This document shows positions 37,042 through 48,716 of a stretch of DNA of 64,000 bases, piece after piece. Below the pieces are notes generated by a model, which worked only from the letters and a program-made list of their open reading frames with translations, made no database searches and was not told the origin of the DNA. Position numbers and translations under genes: made by a program. Positions within the stretch are counted from its first letter, which is position 1. Each line of letters opens with the position of its first letter. The DNA is from Arbacia lixula (Eukaryota; Echinodermata; Echinoidea; Arbacioida; Arbaciidae): contig OZ022583.1 of the NCBI GenBank assembly GCA_963669155.1, positions 8,589,066-8,653,065 on the forward strand. The letters run 5' to 3'.

Positions 37042-37751
37042 AGGATGATTTGAATAATTTGAATTAATGTTAGATAGAAAGAAGATATACTTATAATCCA
37101 ATGAATACACTTTAAGAATAACGAAGTAATAAATATTAAAAAAACATCTTTATGAGAACCTGAGAGCTGGTGAAGGTGAATGGTGTGTCACGGTGTTTCA
37201 AACTGACATGCGCAGCAGACAAGTTTGAGATATACAGAGGTCATCTCCGTCTGGGCATGCGCAGGCAAACAACAACCAGACTGGAACATCACTACCCATC
37301 TCTGTCAGTCTCTGTCCTCTCCCCAAACCTTCAAAGCTGTGAAAACCTCCCAACAGTCCTGAAACCTCTCCCTCTCTGAATTCTCCCCTCATCCTATCAT
37401 GTCCTATTATGATAATCATCGATTGCTGGTTTCTGTGTTTTTGTTTCTGCTCTCGAATTCGTAGCTGATCCATGGCGAAGAGAAAGGGGGTAGATATTTC
37501 CGCTTCGGTTAACGAATGCCTCCTTTAAGCAACAAAAACTATAACCATAGGCGAATCCGGTGACCGCGTGATTATTTCCGTTTTGTTCCCGACGTGATTG
37601 GCTATTGTCTATCCTTTCAGGCAATTAAGATGAACATTTACGTAGAATGCTTCTATGCCATTGTGACGCTATTGTGAAGAATTGCAAATAAGCTATTAAC
37701 TTGTTGATTTTTTTTTAAAGTTATCTTTTACCACTTTGTAATTTCTACTTG

Positions 37752-38090
<339 letters not shown>

Positions 38091-38619
38091 TACAATCATG
38101 ATATGTGATTGTATTTTATCTTATAAAGTTATTTTGCATTCTTCGTTAGCTGTTAAAGAATACTTCCAAATCAATCATCTGAATATAAACTAAAAACATG
38201 TGTGCTATGATGCGTGAAGTACATGACCCAAAATATGAATTTACATATCTAATCTATAGAATCTGCAGTGTCCACGTGTTGTGAATAGCCGATTCGTATA
38301 TTCAACAAGCGAACCACGTGCTAATCGAGTTGCACTGCGGTGTCGATGTAGTCCAGAGGCTTAAAATACGTATCCCTATAATATTACAACTACCTAGTAC
38401 AATAGTCAGACAGGGCTGGAATGAAAGCAACTGATATAATTTATATATGTATATATATATAGAGAGAGTATTTCCTAGTTTGCTGGTTTTATGACAAAGC
38501 AATCTCGTACACTCGTGTGTGTGTTATTTTGTGGCAAAACGTTTTATTCATGCTCGGCTACCGTAAGTAATGGATCCCTAAAGCTCGGGCAGGCACGAGG
38601 TATTGAATGAATGACAGAA

Positions 38620-38693
38620 CGAAGGAGAGGGAGAGATAGATAGAGGGAGAGAGAGAGATATATATATAGGGAGAAAGAGAGAGGGGGGGGGGG
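38620..38693. repeat. (GA)n/(TA)n-(G)11 compound tract
   Basis: GA-rich repeat with an internal ATATATATA, ending in G11 at 38683-38693. Confidence 0.9.
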
Positions 38694-39409
38694 CGTCTTA
38701 TATTTCTCCTCCTCAATCTGTTACCCTACACGCTCAAATTAACACTAGATGCTGATCTCTATTCAAGGTGACCGCATGAAGGAAAAAATGGGGGTATCCT
38801 AGAAATATCAATAAATGTAGCAGTTTTTCCGGTTTGATTCATTGTGGTCAGAATGAAAGCAAAACGAACTCGCAAGTCCCCCTTATTCGATCGCAATATG
38901 CATCCACACAAAAATAGAGAGCTGTCTTTCAGTATTATTTTCATTAGTTATTTTCGTCTCAATGAGCATGTATAAATATTCGCTGGGTTGTCGCGTGCCG
39001 AGGTTTACTTTACATGTATATTTTTTTTATAGGACATATATGAATAAAATGATCATGAAATATGTGAACTTTCTTTAATATCAACCACAAAAAAGAATAT
39101 GAAGTGGTAACAATTATAATCTAAATCTTATTGACTATCAAAATTCAGGAATGATCTCTTTACTGGAGAGGGAGAGAGAATTTTTTTTTACATTGAGCCA
39201 CCACATTCCATCTATTTTCAAGGAAATTTGATTGAATTTTAATATTGCCTACATTTACATCATAACAATAATGATGATTCAAATGCGAAGTAATATCATT
39301 TAATTTTATCTTGGTGGCTACAACCTGGTATTTATATTCATGTCACTGATACAGTTGTATTTATGGCATGTCTGTTTGTTCACTGAAAGGGAAATTACCC
39401 TGAAAGGTG

Positions 39410-39930
39410 GACATTAACCCTGATTCTTAGTTCTCCATTCAATACCACATCGTTCTTCCAAGATCTGGATGTTCAATTGATGTGGTTGGCTTAACCAACC
39501 AGCCCTCCCTTTCGAAAACAAATTTGACATCTTCTTCTCATGATGAACAATTAGTGACATTTGGGGGACGTACAAATCACTCAAGCTCTTTGACAAATCT
39601 TTTGTATGTTCGCCTGGCTCCATTATAAGATACCCCAACCTTTTCTGCCAGTTTGTTGGTTTGAGGACTAAATGCAAATGGCTGCCCAACATGACTTTGT
39701 CACGTATTTCGTCACCCCGGTCTCCTGTATATTAGCTCCACCACTTGTCCTATTGTCAATGCCCCCGTGTTCAAATAGATCACGTCTCCAAGTTGGCTTC
39801 CCTCACATTGACATCACTGACTGAAGTCAACGACAGGAGTGGTCAAAGGAGATTTTCCCTACAGGATCCACAGGATCTAATCAATGGACATTTTCTTCTT
39901 TCTTGTCTTTCAAGCTTGAGCCAAGTCTAA
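39410..39930 (-). pseudogene. Possible eroded coding relic, unrecognised
   Basis: The - strand has a 92-codon ATG frame (39692 down to 39414, extending upstream through DRGDEIRDKV before a stop). A neighbouring frame also reads protein-like in pieces, for example ALTIGQVVELIYRRPG and LAEKVGVSYNGARR, broken by stops. This could be a decayed mobile-element or host-gene fragment antisense in intron 2, or simply chance. I recognise no domain and assign no function. Confidence 0.25.
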
Positions 39931-40221
39931 AGCCACTTCACCTCTGCCTCTCTCCCTTTCTCTCCTACCCCCTCTATTTCTCTTTCTCTCCCTCTCTCGC
40001 TTTCTCCGCAGACGACTTGACTTACTTGTTTGTAGAGGTAAACATACAGTAGCCAGTTATATATGACGGGTTTGCTGCAAACAATCGCACATGGCTTTTT
40101 CCATTTTCCCTCTCTGCTTTCCAATGTTATTGAGGATTTGGCAGCCCTGTGCCTTCATTGAGTGCTAAGGCCGGTGGCGCGCGTGTGTCTCCCAACCGCT
40201 ACCAATAGATACCTGTCATTG

Positions 40222-40236
40222 CCCCCCCCCCCCCCC
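40222..40236. repeat. Poly-C run (15 nt)
   Basis: Fifteen consecutive C bases followed by TCTC, shortly after a CT-rich patch at about 39940-40010. Confidence 0.9.
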
Positions 40237-41879
40237 TCTCATGATGGATAGGCTCTCGCACTAGTTGACTTCTTTCTTTTTAAATGAGAGATATCTTTCT
40301 CCTGTTCTGGTTGTGGCTGTGGTTGAAAATTGAATCGCCGCGTCGTGACGAGCAGGCAATGGGTCACAATATCCTCTGTTTTCGTCGTCATTGTAATCGA
40401 GAAAAATGAACGGGAAAAATGAGAAGAGAAGAAGAGAGGAGACCGTTTTGTTCTGATTCAATCATCGTTAGATTTAGCGGCGCCGGAGTTCATTATCCAA
40501 CCCATCATATCACCGTTACGCTGGATGGTTGAATGCAAACCTCCCCACTCTCTGTCTTTCTTTCTTTTCTCTTTTTTTCGGTAAAAGACCTAAAAAAATC
40601 GTATGGTTTGATTGCTCGTACTCACAAAGAAAACAAAGCAAAGAAGGTGACAGAATGACGGGGTGTTGGCGTAAACATGTCCGACATTGGCGCTTTTCAC
40701 GGTTCAGCATGATATTTCCCTCCCATACCGGCAGACAACAACACCCACCTATAAATAGGTGCAAAATTGCTTCCTTTTCTGCCTCCATCCTGGCTGGATT
40801 CTACCTTTCTCTGGCTGGTTAGTGGCAGGTCTTTGTATACAATATGCGAGCCGCAGTTTTGTTTGTGTTGTCAGCTCCCCCCTCCTTTTTTTTAAAGAGT
40901 CATGCACGGGCTGGCGGATTTGGATGTAATGACGATGGGAGGAGAGAGACACGTCCGGAGGCATTATCGCGCCTCTCCCCTTTCTCCGGGGCAAGACCAC
41001 GCCGCCGAGAGAAGAGAAAGAAAAAGGGTGGAAGTCATTATCCGCCGCGCCATTCTATGGTTTCTTCGCCCAGAGACCGAAGCTGGGTGACGCCACCTCG
41101 TCACCCGCACCCCGCACCCGCCGTCCCGCCAACCAGACGGGACCCAATGAAATGAGAAAGTTCATGGGTTTTTATTACCTGTGAACTCTAATCATTTTCA
41201 TTCTTGCGTACTTATTGATTAGTCTTGATCGTACCATCATAAAAAAAATCGGCATCCTCCCTCGACTAGTCAAGGGTAAATCCGCTTTGTGAACGCCCCG
41301 CACAACCCGACACCCACCTCAGTTTACAGCGATAGCATCAAACCAAGCAATTATCGGGATGCCGTAATTACTTCATTAAATCGACACAAGATTGTGTGAC
41401 AATGGGGTACCAGCTACTGATGTACTTTTTATTGAATCAGACTCTTATAGAACTCGGAAAGATATATCAGTTGTAACGGGTATAGTGGGAGACAAATTAA
41501 AAAAAAACACACAGCTAAAACATACAAAAAATGAGTGGAACTCAGAGTTTAGAAAGTGCCCGTATGCTTCATGATTTAGTATAGCAGAAAGATTTGCATA
41601 ATCGCTTTCAGATTGACTGCATGATAATTTAGGTGGAGCACCTTTTCACGATGAGAACACACAGTCAGATGGGTGATGACTTCTCTGTTGTCATAGGCTA
41701 CGGAGTCCCAGTCTCACCTGCGTGCCCGAACGACTCGACGGCGTAACGAACATTCCGCCACGGATCGCTAGGACAGTCACCTTCGCCGGCTCCGCCTGTC
41801 GACTAGCCCCGACGTTGTATACACCTGTTCCGATTGCGTGCCTCGTTAGGTTAACGTTTCCGTTTTTTCCTCTCTCCCC

Positions 41880-42145
41880 TCTCTCCCTCCCTCTCTCTCT
41901 CTCTCTCTCTACTCACTCTCTTCCTCGCTCGCTAATCATGTCTTACCTGAGCTCACCTGTAATCATCCATTGAGAAGTAGCTCCAGCGGCTAGCCTTCCC
42001 CGCCCGCCTCTCAGTCTCTCTCTCCCTCTCCCTCTCTGTCTCTCTGTCTCTCTCTGTCTCTGTCTGTCTGTCTGTCTGTCTCTCTTCCTCTCTTTCTCTC
42101 TCTCTCCCTCTCTCTCTCTCTCTTTCTCTCTTTCTCTCTTTCTGA
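41880..42145. repeat. CT/TCTG-rich pyrimidine tracts
   Basis: (CT)n at about 41880-41912, then a longer CT array with TCTG units at about 42015-42145. The - strand Arg/Glu-rich frames are its translation. Confidence 0.9.
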
Positions 42146-42350
42146 GTAGGGATGCCATGTGTGGCAGATGGAAAACTATCTTCCAACCGCGCGGCAAATA
42201 CCGGAGCATGAAATGTAGCGTATGCTTAAACGGCACATGCTCGATGACCGCTTTACGTGCTTGTGAAGTTAGTGGGGAAGTAGTCTCGGCTCCGACTTTC
42301 AGCGTGAAATTTTGATTGACATTAAGGGGTGGAAATGGAAATGAAATGGA

Positions 42351-43769
42351 ATGAAACGGTTTTATTGTACAGTCATCAGTAAGGAAATCCTGAAAGATGT
42401 TAGGAACGAAAAGCAAACTAGCAAACCTAAACCAATCGAAATAATGACAACTAGATTCATAAAAGGCAACTTCTCATCAAATCTATTTCAAGCGATAGCT
42501 TCTGATCAATCTAGGCATGCGTTCTTGGAATGGATTGATTTGACAATGACGTCGCAAGGGTCATTAGACCCATATTTGTCTCATATTTAGTTACAAAAGG
42601 TGTATCAAGGTAGCTTTGAGGAGGTCGCATTTATAATCTCAACCCACACGGCCACCAAATATTTGAACTCCATCGCCCGGAGCAAACACAAAGTGAGAAA
42701 AAGAGTCCAAATCGTGACAACTCTGTCACTTTTTATTAAAATAATAATAGTCTTTAGACGAAGTCAGCAAACATATATACATTTTAATTCTATATATGGC
42801 CACCAGAGCACCCTTTCCTAAATGCTCTAACCAGAGTCGATGTTTAGATTCTGGTTATGTTTATAATGCAGATGCACCATAAAATGATCTAGTTTTGTTC
42901 GATACTGTAAATGTTGGTGCCACGAATAGGGAAGTGACGCAGTGTACTCCAGAGCCATTTTTCTTTATGAACGTAACAGATTTGATCCGATTCCTGCGTC
43001 AGAAGCTCGTTGGCGTGGAGAGCCCCACAGACATGACAGAATATCTAAATCAAACATTTGAACTCATCAATCACACAGCTTAGCTAATGCTTGAATTTGC
43101 GTACGAGACCGCTGTGTGCTTGGCTGACCAAGCAAGCCGATTCCCCCCGCAATAAGAAGGATATCGTTTAACGCACCATGCGCAGATAAGACAATTATTG
43201 ATATTTATCTGTTTTTCTGCGGACTCAAAGTTAGATATTGCATAGATAGGAGTGGGATAAGGACATGTCAGCGGCGAGATTAGAAGCAAGAACTGCGTCA
43301 GATGTAACACCATCCTACACCCGTGCCCGCGCCTGGTGCTTCGGCTCCCGGGTCTACCCCCTCGATCACTCAGGCTTTTTCTCCCCTGGTCGAGAGCGTG
43401 GAGGTGGGTGTCTTAAGTACATCGGAAAACCAGCTACCAGTTGATAACTTTCTTGACTTAAGTGATCAGACACACGCCACTCCGGCGCCAACCCTGAGCA
43501 GATAAAGGAGCTCCGTGGCAGTTAAAATTGTTGTCCGAAGGGACAAAAAGACAAAAGAGCGAATCTCGGGAGCGATAATAAGAGGAGGGGTATTTCTCTC
43601 CGATGAGTTTACTCAGACCCCCTACTTACGACGATTAAACTTTGATTATCAATACGAGGCTTCTAGGCCGTTGTATGCGCGCGTCATGTTGAAGTTTGGC
43701 CACACTGTGGTTTGTTTTCTCTATTTTCTTCTTCTCCCTTATTTTTTTTTTCTCGCTCTTTTTTATTGA
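42351..43769 (+). other. Stretch of low stop density, possible coding relic
   Basis: Frames at 42351-42590 and 42600-42821 share one phase and are separated by a single stop codon. A second phase is open at 42895-43083 (VTDLIRFLRQKLVGVESP, then TDMTEYL). The first phase is open again at 43308-43505 (Pro/Ser-rich) and 43515-43769 with one TAA between. Several of these frames lack ATG. The clustering could reflect an old coding sequence with frameshifts, but open frames of 60-90 codons are common by chance here and no family is recognised. Confidence 0.2.
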
Positions 43770-44540
43770 GACGGTTGAGAATTGTTCTCAGCACTTAACC
43801 GATTAGCATGGTTGGAAGTGGAATAAAGTGCTTGTTAAATACTAGTGTGAGTTAAACGAAATCAAGAATGGCTCCTCAGACGGGGATTGAGACCGTAACT
43901 GACAGGAGATATGTCCAAATCTCTCACCCTCTTGGGTCAGTTTCCAAGGTCCCAAGGAATGACGTCAGAGAGACGTGATCAATACGCTGTTTTGAAAATA
44001 GCCGTCTTTTCGTATACCTACAGCTTGATAAGGTACCCTGATTTGAAGGTTTGCGTAATACAGTAAATCTGACACGATGAATGCAAAATGTTATGTCTCT
44101 TATGTGATTACAAGCATTGTTTAGTTCTAATATTCTTGATTTTTCTTATACTGCGTTTTTACTGAATTCCTTTACAGGTAGTCTGTATTTTGGGAGAGCA
44201 AGGAGAAGAAAGTTAAATTACAACAATTACCAATACTTTTTATATTTCCATCCTCTGGAAGGCTCACTGCAGCTATCGATATATTCTAACAGATCATGTA
44301 TACTTTCTAAGACGCATTTTGCGTGTGTTACACACGTTCACTGTTAAGCGACATCACATGAGACACGCTCTATAAAGATGTCATTTTTAATTTATATGGT
44401 CATTAGATATGATACATTTATGTTGTTATTTTCATCACATTCACACTCTTGCTTAATGTAGAACACTTTTACTTTGTGTCTGTGTGCTATATTGCGATTC
44501 TATGTGTTGAAGAGATGGAGACAAAAATTAGGAAAGATGG

Positions 44541-44552
44541 AGAGAGAGGGAC

Positions 44553-44616
<64 letters not shown>
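44541..44616. repeat. (GA)n microsatellite
   Basis: About 75 bases of GA with one AGA break, in a purine-rich context continuing to about 44660. Confidence 0.92.
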
Positions 44617-44617
<1 letters not shown>

Positions 44618-44868
44618 TGAGAAGGGGATGGAAGGAAAGGGCTGAGAGGGAGGGAGGCTCAATATTTGCTCACTTGCTACCCCAGACTTCAGTATGTTGA
44701 CGAGAGAGGCGCCAAGAAGAATCAATAGAACCCCAGTCGAAGTTTGCTCGTTTCTCGACCTGGCGAGCAGCAAGGAAGACAAAAAAAAAAGATAGACAAG
44801 GCATTTCAAGAGAGAAAATGACTCCCGTGTTACTATACTCTTCCTTTTACTTTCCCTCCTCCCCAAGA

Positions 44869-44903
44869 CCCCCCCCCCCCCCTCCTCCCCCCTCCCCCTC
44901 CTG
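44869..44903 (-). other. Poly-C/CCT tract; G-quadruplex candidate on - strand
   Basis: C14 followed by CCT, CCCCCC and CCCCC blocks; the - strand therefore has several long G runs with single-base spacers. Confidence 0.6.
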
Positions 44904-46571
44904 ATGATACTGATGTCTGTACCGGAGACCTCCCTGTCAAGGGAGAAGAATAGACTTGACTGTCCGAGCGAAAGAGCGGGAAAAATATGACAGTATAAAA
45001 TGATTCATCGTGTTCATGGTTGCGCTTAATTAATTTCTTTTCTTTTATGTAGTCTCGTCCAATCACTGTGGCTCCGAATGTCAAGCAGGTGGTGATTAAG
45101 AACACTATAGATATATGCATATTATATTGAGAAAGATGGAACTAAAAACAGCTTCAGCTTGCACTGAGCATACTGGGAGAAATGTGCATAAACGAATTTG
45201 AATACATGAATATTAATACGCTCTCATTTTCGCTTACATTGCTTTTGTGTATACATTCAGTATAAACATGTAATTGTACAATTTAACTACATGTCGACTA
45301 TGAAAATGAACAATACGTTATACCATTTTGTACCTGGCATGACTGACCTGGGAAATTGAACATGACGATGATATCTGATTATTAATTTTAAGAAATAAGG
45401 GCGATATTTTTTCCATTAAAAGGGTAATTCATTTTTCCTTACTCTCCTGACAGGTAACTTTTAACCAAATCAACCCCGTAAAATGCAACTTCCTGTTGCC
45501 AAGCTGAGCTCGCACACAGAGCAGTGGATATGTGAGAAATGGGTGCGCCTGATGCGAATTTATCCACTTGGTAATTGTACTGTCGCCTGCTTACATTTGC
45601 CTACCAAGTTCGTTGTAGCACCCCTCTGATCTACCTGTAAGAAGATAACTAACTTGGCTTGTCCAGGGCTTTCTCTATTCTCGGAGAAACTAAATCCCAC
45701 TTCGCATATGAAAATCACTTACCCATGACCCAGGGCTGTAGGAGAGTGATAAAGAAAAGCAGATCCTCTAATCTCTTAAAACGGTAGAGGTTTTATTCAC
45801 ATCTTCACGGCGTTCGTTTGCCTTGCAAAAGATATCGGAGTGTGTTTTAATTTTCGTGTTCTGAAGCGAAGGTTCGTCGAGTATCAAGGCTTCTTTTTTT
45901 TCTCTCTCTCTCTATAATTTAGTGGCGTTGATTAGGAAAACTGAATCAGCAAGTGGGTAGATTTGTGACGGTTAATTGCAATTTCAACTTCATTTTTTCC
46001 CCGGAGTGTCAAAAGCTTATGTCAGGTACTTGTCGGACCGGTGGTAAGCAGGATTTGCCAGTACTCTCGACACGGTGAGGGGGGGGGGGGGTGAGAGATG
46101 AGGATAAGGAAGGGAAGAACAAGAGGAGGAAAGGGAAAAGGAGAAGAAGATGGTGAAGAAGAAGAATATCTGACCTGGTCTTCATTACAATTCATGCACT
46201 TGATGCGTGTAAGATTAATTTTCACCTGGCTTAGCCCATAATCATGATGAGAAGTGAATCGCAGACTCTCGCCTCGGTCGGGCATGGGCAGCGGGAAGAA
46301 GCGAGCATCTCGAGTCGTCTGCGTGAAATATTTATTCCGACCGGAAGTGCCTTTATGACAATCACCGTCGTCTTTTATTTATTACTTACAATTTATGGAA
46401 ATCAATATGTTTCAAGGTGACCATGTATGAGCTATAGGCATCATAGTGCAGTAGTGTGTATTTCTGGGAAGGGTGAAAAGGATATTGGAAAGGGTCTAGT
46501 ATACGTGTGTTTATTTGTGTGTGTGTGTACCGATTCTGACTGGTAATATGAAAATGAATTTCGCCAACATG

Positions 46572-46582
46572 GCCGCCATCTT
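46572..46582 (-). promoter_or_regulatory. YY1-like site
   Basis: GCCGCCATCTT on the + strand is AAGATGGCGGC on the - strand, the strong YY1 consensus. It is embedded in AACATGGCCGCCATCTT. It is one match in intron 2 with no neighbouring exon identified. Confidence 0.35.
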
Positions 46583-46870
46583 TATAGATGAGTCATCCAA
46601 GCCAAGCAAGCCAAGCTTGCTCATTTTATTTTGCTCTCTCTGACACACACACTCTCCATTCCATGAATGTATCTCTTTCTCTCTATTTATCTCCCTTTTC
46701 CCGTTTCTTCCTCGATATTATTTCCACAATATCCCCCTCACCCTACCCTCGTTGTGCATCATTTTTAAACTAACTTAATCCAACGTCCTACTTTTTATGT
46801 GCGGCTTTCCCGCCCACTAGGTGACGCCTAGCCCGCCCAGCCAGGCAAGCAAGAAAGACTGTAGTATAAG

Positions 46871-46876
46871 AGAGGA

Positions 46877-46920
<44 letters not shown>
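46871..46920. repeat. (GA)n-(G)11 compound tract
   Basis: About 38 bases of GA passing directly into G11 (46910-46920). Confidence 0.93.
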
Positions 46921-47639
46921 AGTTGACAGTCCCCACACAATGCATATTTTGTAGCAGAGGGTCTACAAACTAAACAAGCCAAAAACGAAGGCAAGCCAGC
47001 CCAATGGGGAATGACGACTCGGGGAATTCGCATCCGATTTTGACATTGGCGGACTTGTGTTTTGAGTTTTTTGGGTCTCCCATCCGCTCAAGTTGACACG
47101 GACTCGACCGTGGTGTCGCTTCACCCCCATGCCCGACACATGGTGAGGTTGTGCGTCATCATTTCCACGCAATTTGACAATGAAGCCTCTAATCCTCGTC
47201 TTTTTTTTCTCAATTTTGTTGTCGGGATCCGAACACAACCACAAAAATAATATGCCAGAATCTTTATGTCACACTTTTTACAGCGCGTTCTTGTTACTCT
47301 ATATAGCTGTCTGTTGGGAATAGGGCATAGACTGATGAGCTCACGCCACCCTGATTTAGATATCTGGTTGTAATTCTCTCTCCTGCCTACGTATTGACAG
47401 GGAAGTTTGGCTTAAAGGCAGCGTAGAGGAATCCGCTGCGGGTCTCTATGTAGCTGTTGTTTTCCTTATTTTTGGTGCAAGTGTTGCTGCATGTTAGCTG
47501 CTTGTATAGCATGGCCACACCGGGCGAGTAGAGGCAAGCCAGATGAAGAAGAAGAAGAAGGAAGGAAGGAAGGAGGGAGAAGAAATGAAGACAAGGCCAT
47601 TTTCGGCTCGTGTGCTGTATACACATTTTGCATTATCAA

Positions 47640-47845
47640 CGCAGCGGGTTCTGCCGCATGGGGCAGCGACTCAATGCCAAGGCCGGCGGAGCGTACCGGG
47701 AGGGGACGGCTCTAGCTCGCCGCACCGGCCCCGTCGCGGCCCGGGACCTACCGCTGACTTGTCTCGCAACGGACGCTCGTCTCGGGCGGTACCACGCTGG
47801 TCCGGAGCGCAGCGCCGAAGGTTTCTCGCCACGCAATGATTAGCA
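47640..47845. other. CpG-rich patch in intron 2
   Basis: About 200 bases with very high G+C and many CpG steps in an otherwise AT-rich intron. Several frames stay open on both strands because of composition. It could be an internal promoter, an enhancer CpG island or an unidentified exon of another transcript; I see no splice-bounded coding unit. Confidence 0.4.
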
Positions 47846-48294
47846 AATCGGACTGTGGCACCTGGAGTGATTTTTAACAAGACGGGGCAGAGAGGGAGAG
47901 GAGGGAGGGAGCGAGGGAGACAGAGTTAGAGAGAGAGAAAGAGAAAGAGAGACGAAGAGAGAGGGAGAGTTGGAACGCCGATGGCGAAATGGAAGTCTAT
48001 AAGTTCAAGTTCACTATCATTAAGTAGATAGCAGACTTGACGGCAGGAAATTATTTGGAATAAACAGCAGCCTAATCCTCCTGTCTTAAAGGAGCGATCG
48101 ACCTTAGGCAGGTTGGCTCTGACTAAGGAGACCATCTCACTTCTCCTTGCAACTTGTGATTCATATTAAGCTGCAAATTAACACATATATAATATGCAAT
48201 ACGGCTAGGAGCGTTAATCAATTTGGGGTAATATTTTTATTATATCGAAATACCTACCTTCTCCTGTTACTACTGTTACCACAGCTATTCGTAC

Positions 48295-48336
48295 TTCTGC
48301 TTTTATTTTTACTACTTCTACTTCTACTACTACATG

Positions 48337-48369
<33 letters not shown>

Positions 48370-48400
48370 GACTACTTCTACTTCTACTACTACGACTACG

Positions 48401-48464
<64 letters not shown>

Positions 48465-48482
48465 TTTCTACTACTTCTACCT

Positions 48483-48520
<38 letters not shown>

Positions 48521-48716
48521 GCTTTTACTTCTACTACTTCTACTACTACTACTACTGCTACTACTGCTGCTACTACTACTACTACTACTACAAATAGTAC
48601 AGCTACCATAATTTACACCTGTACTGCTACCACTACTACTACTATACTACTACTACTACTACTACTGCTACTACTACTACTACTACTGCTGCTACTTTTG
48701 CTGTCGCTACTATTGC
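48295..48716. repeat. Second (TAC)n trinucleotide array
   Basis: About 400 bases of TAC/ACT triplets with TTC, GAC and TGC variants, same strand and phase type as the array at 37.75 kb. The long Leu, Val and Tyr frames are translations of it. Confidence 0.95.

Noticed and set aside
48147..48611. 154-codon Leu-rich and 131-codon Val-rich frames
   Set aside because: Same cause: the second (TAC)n array.
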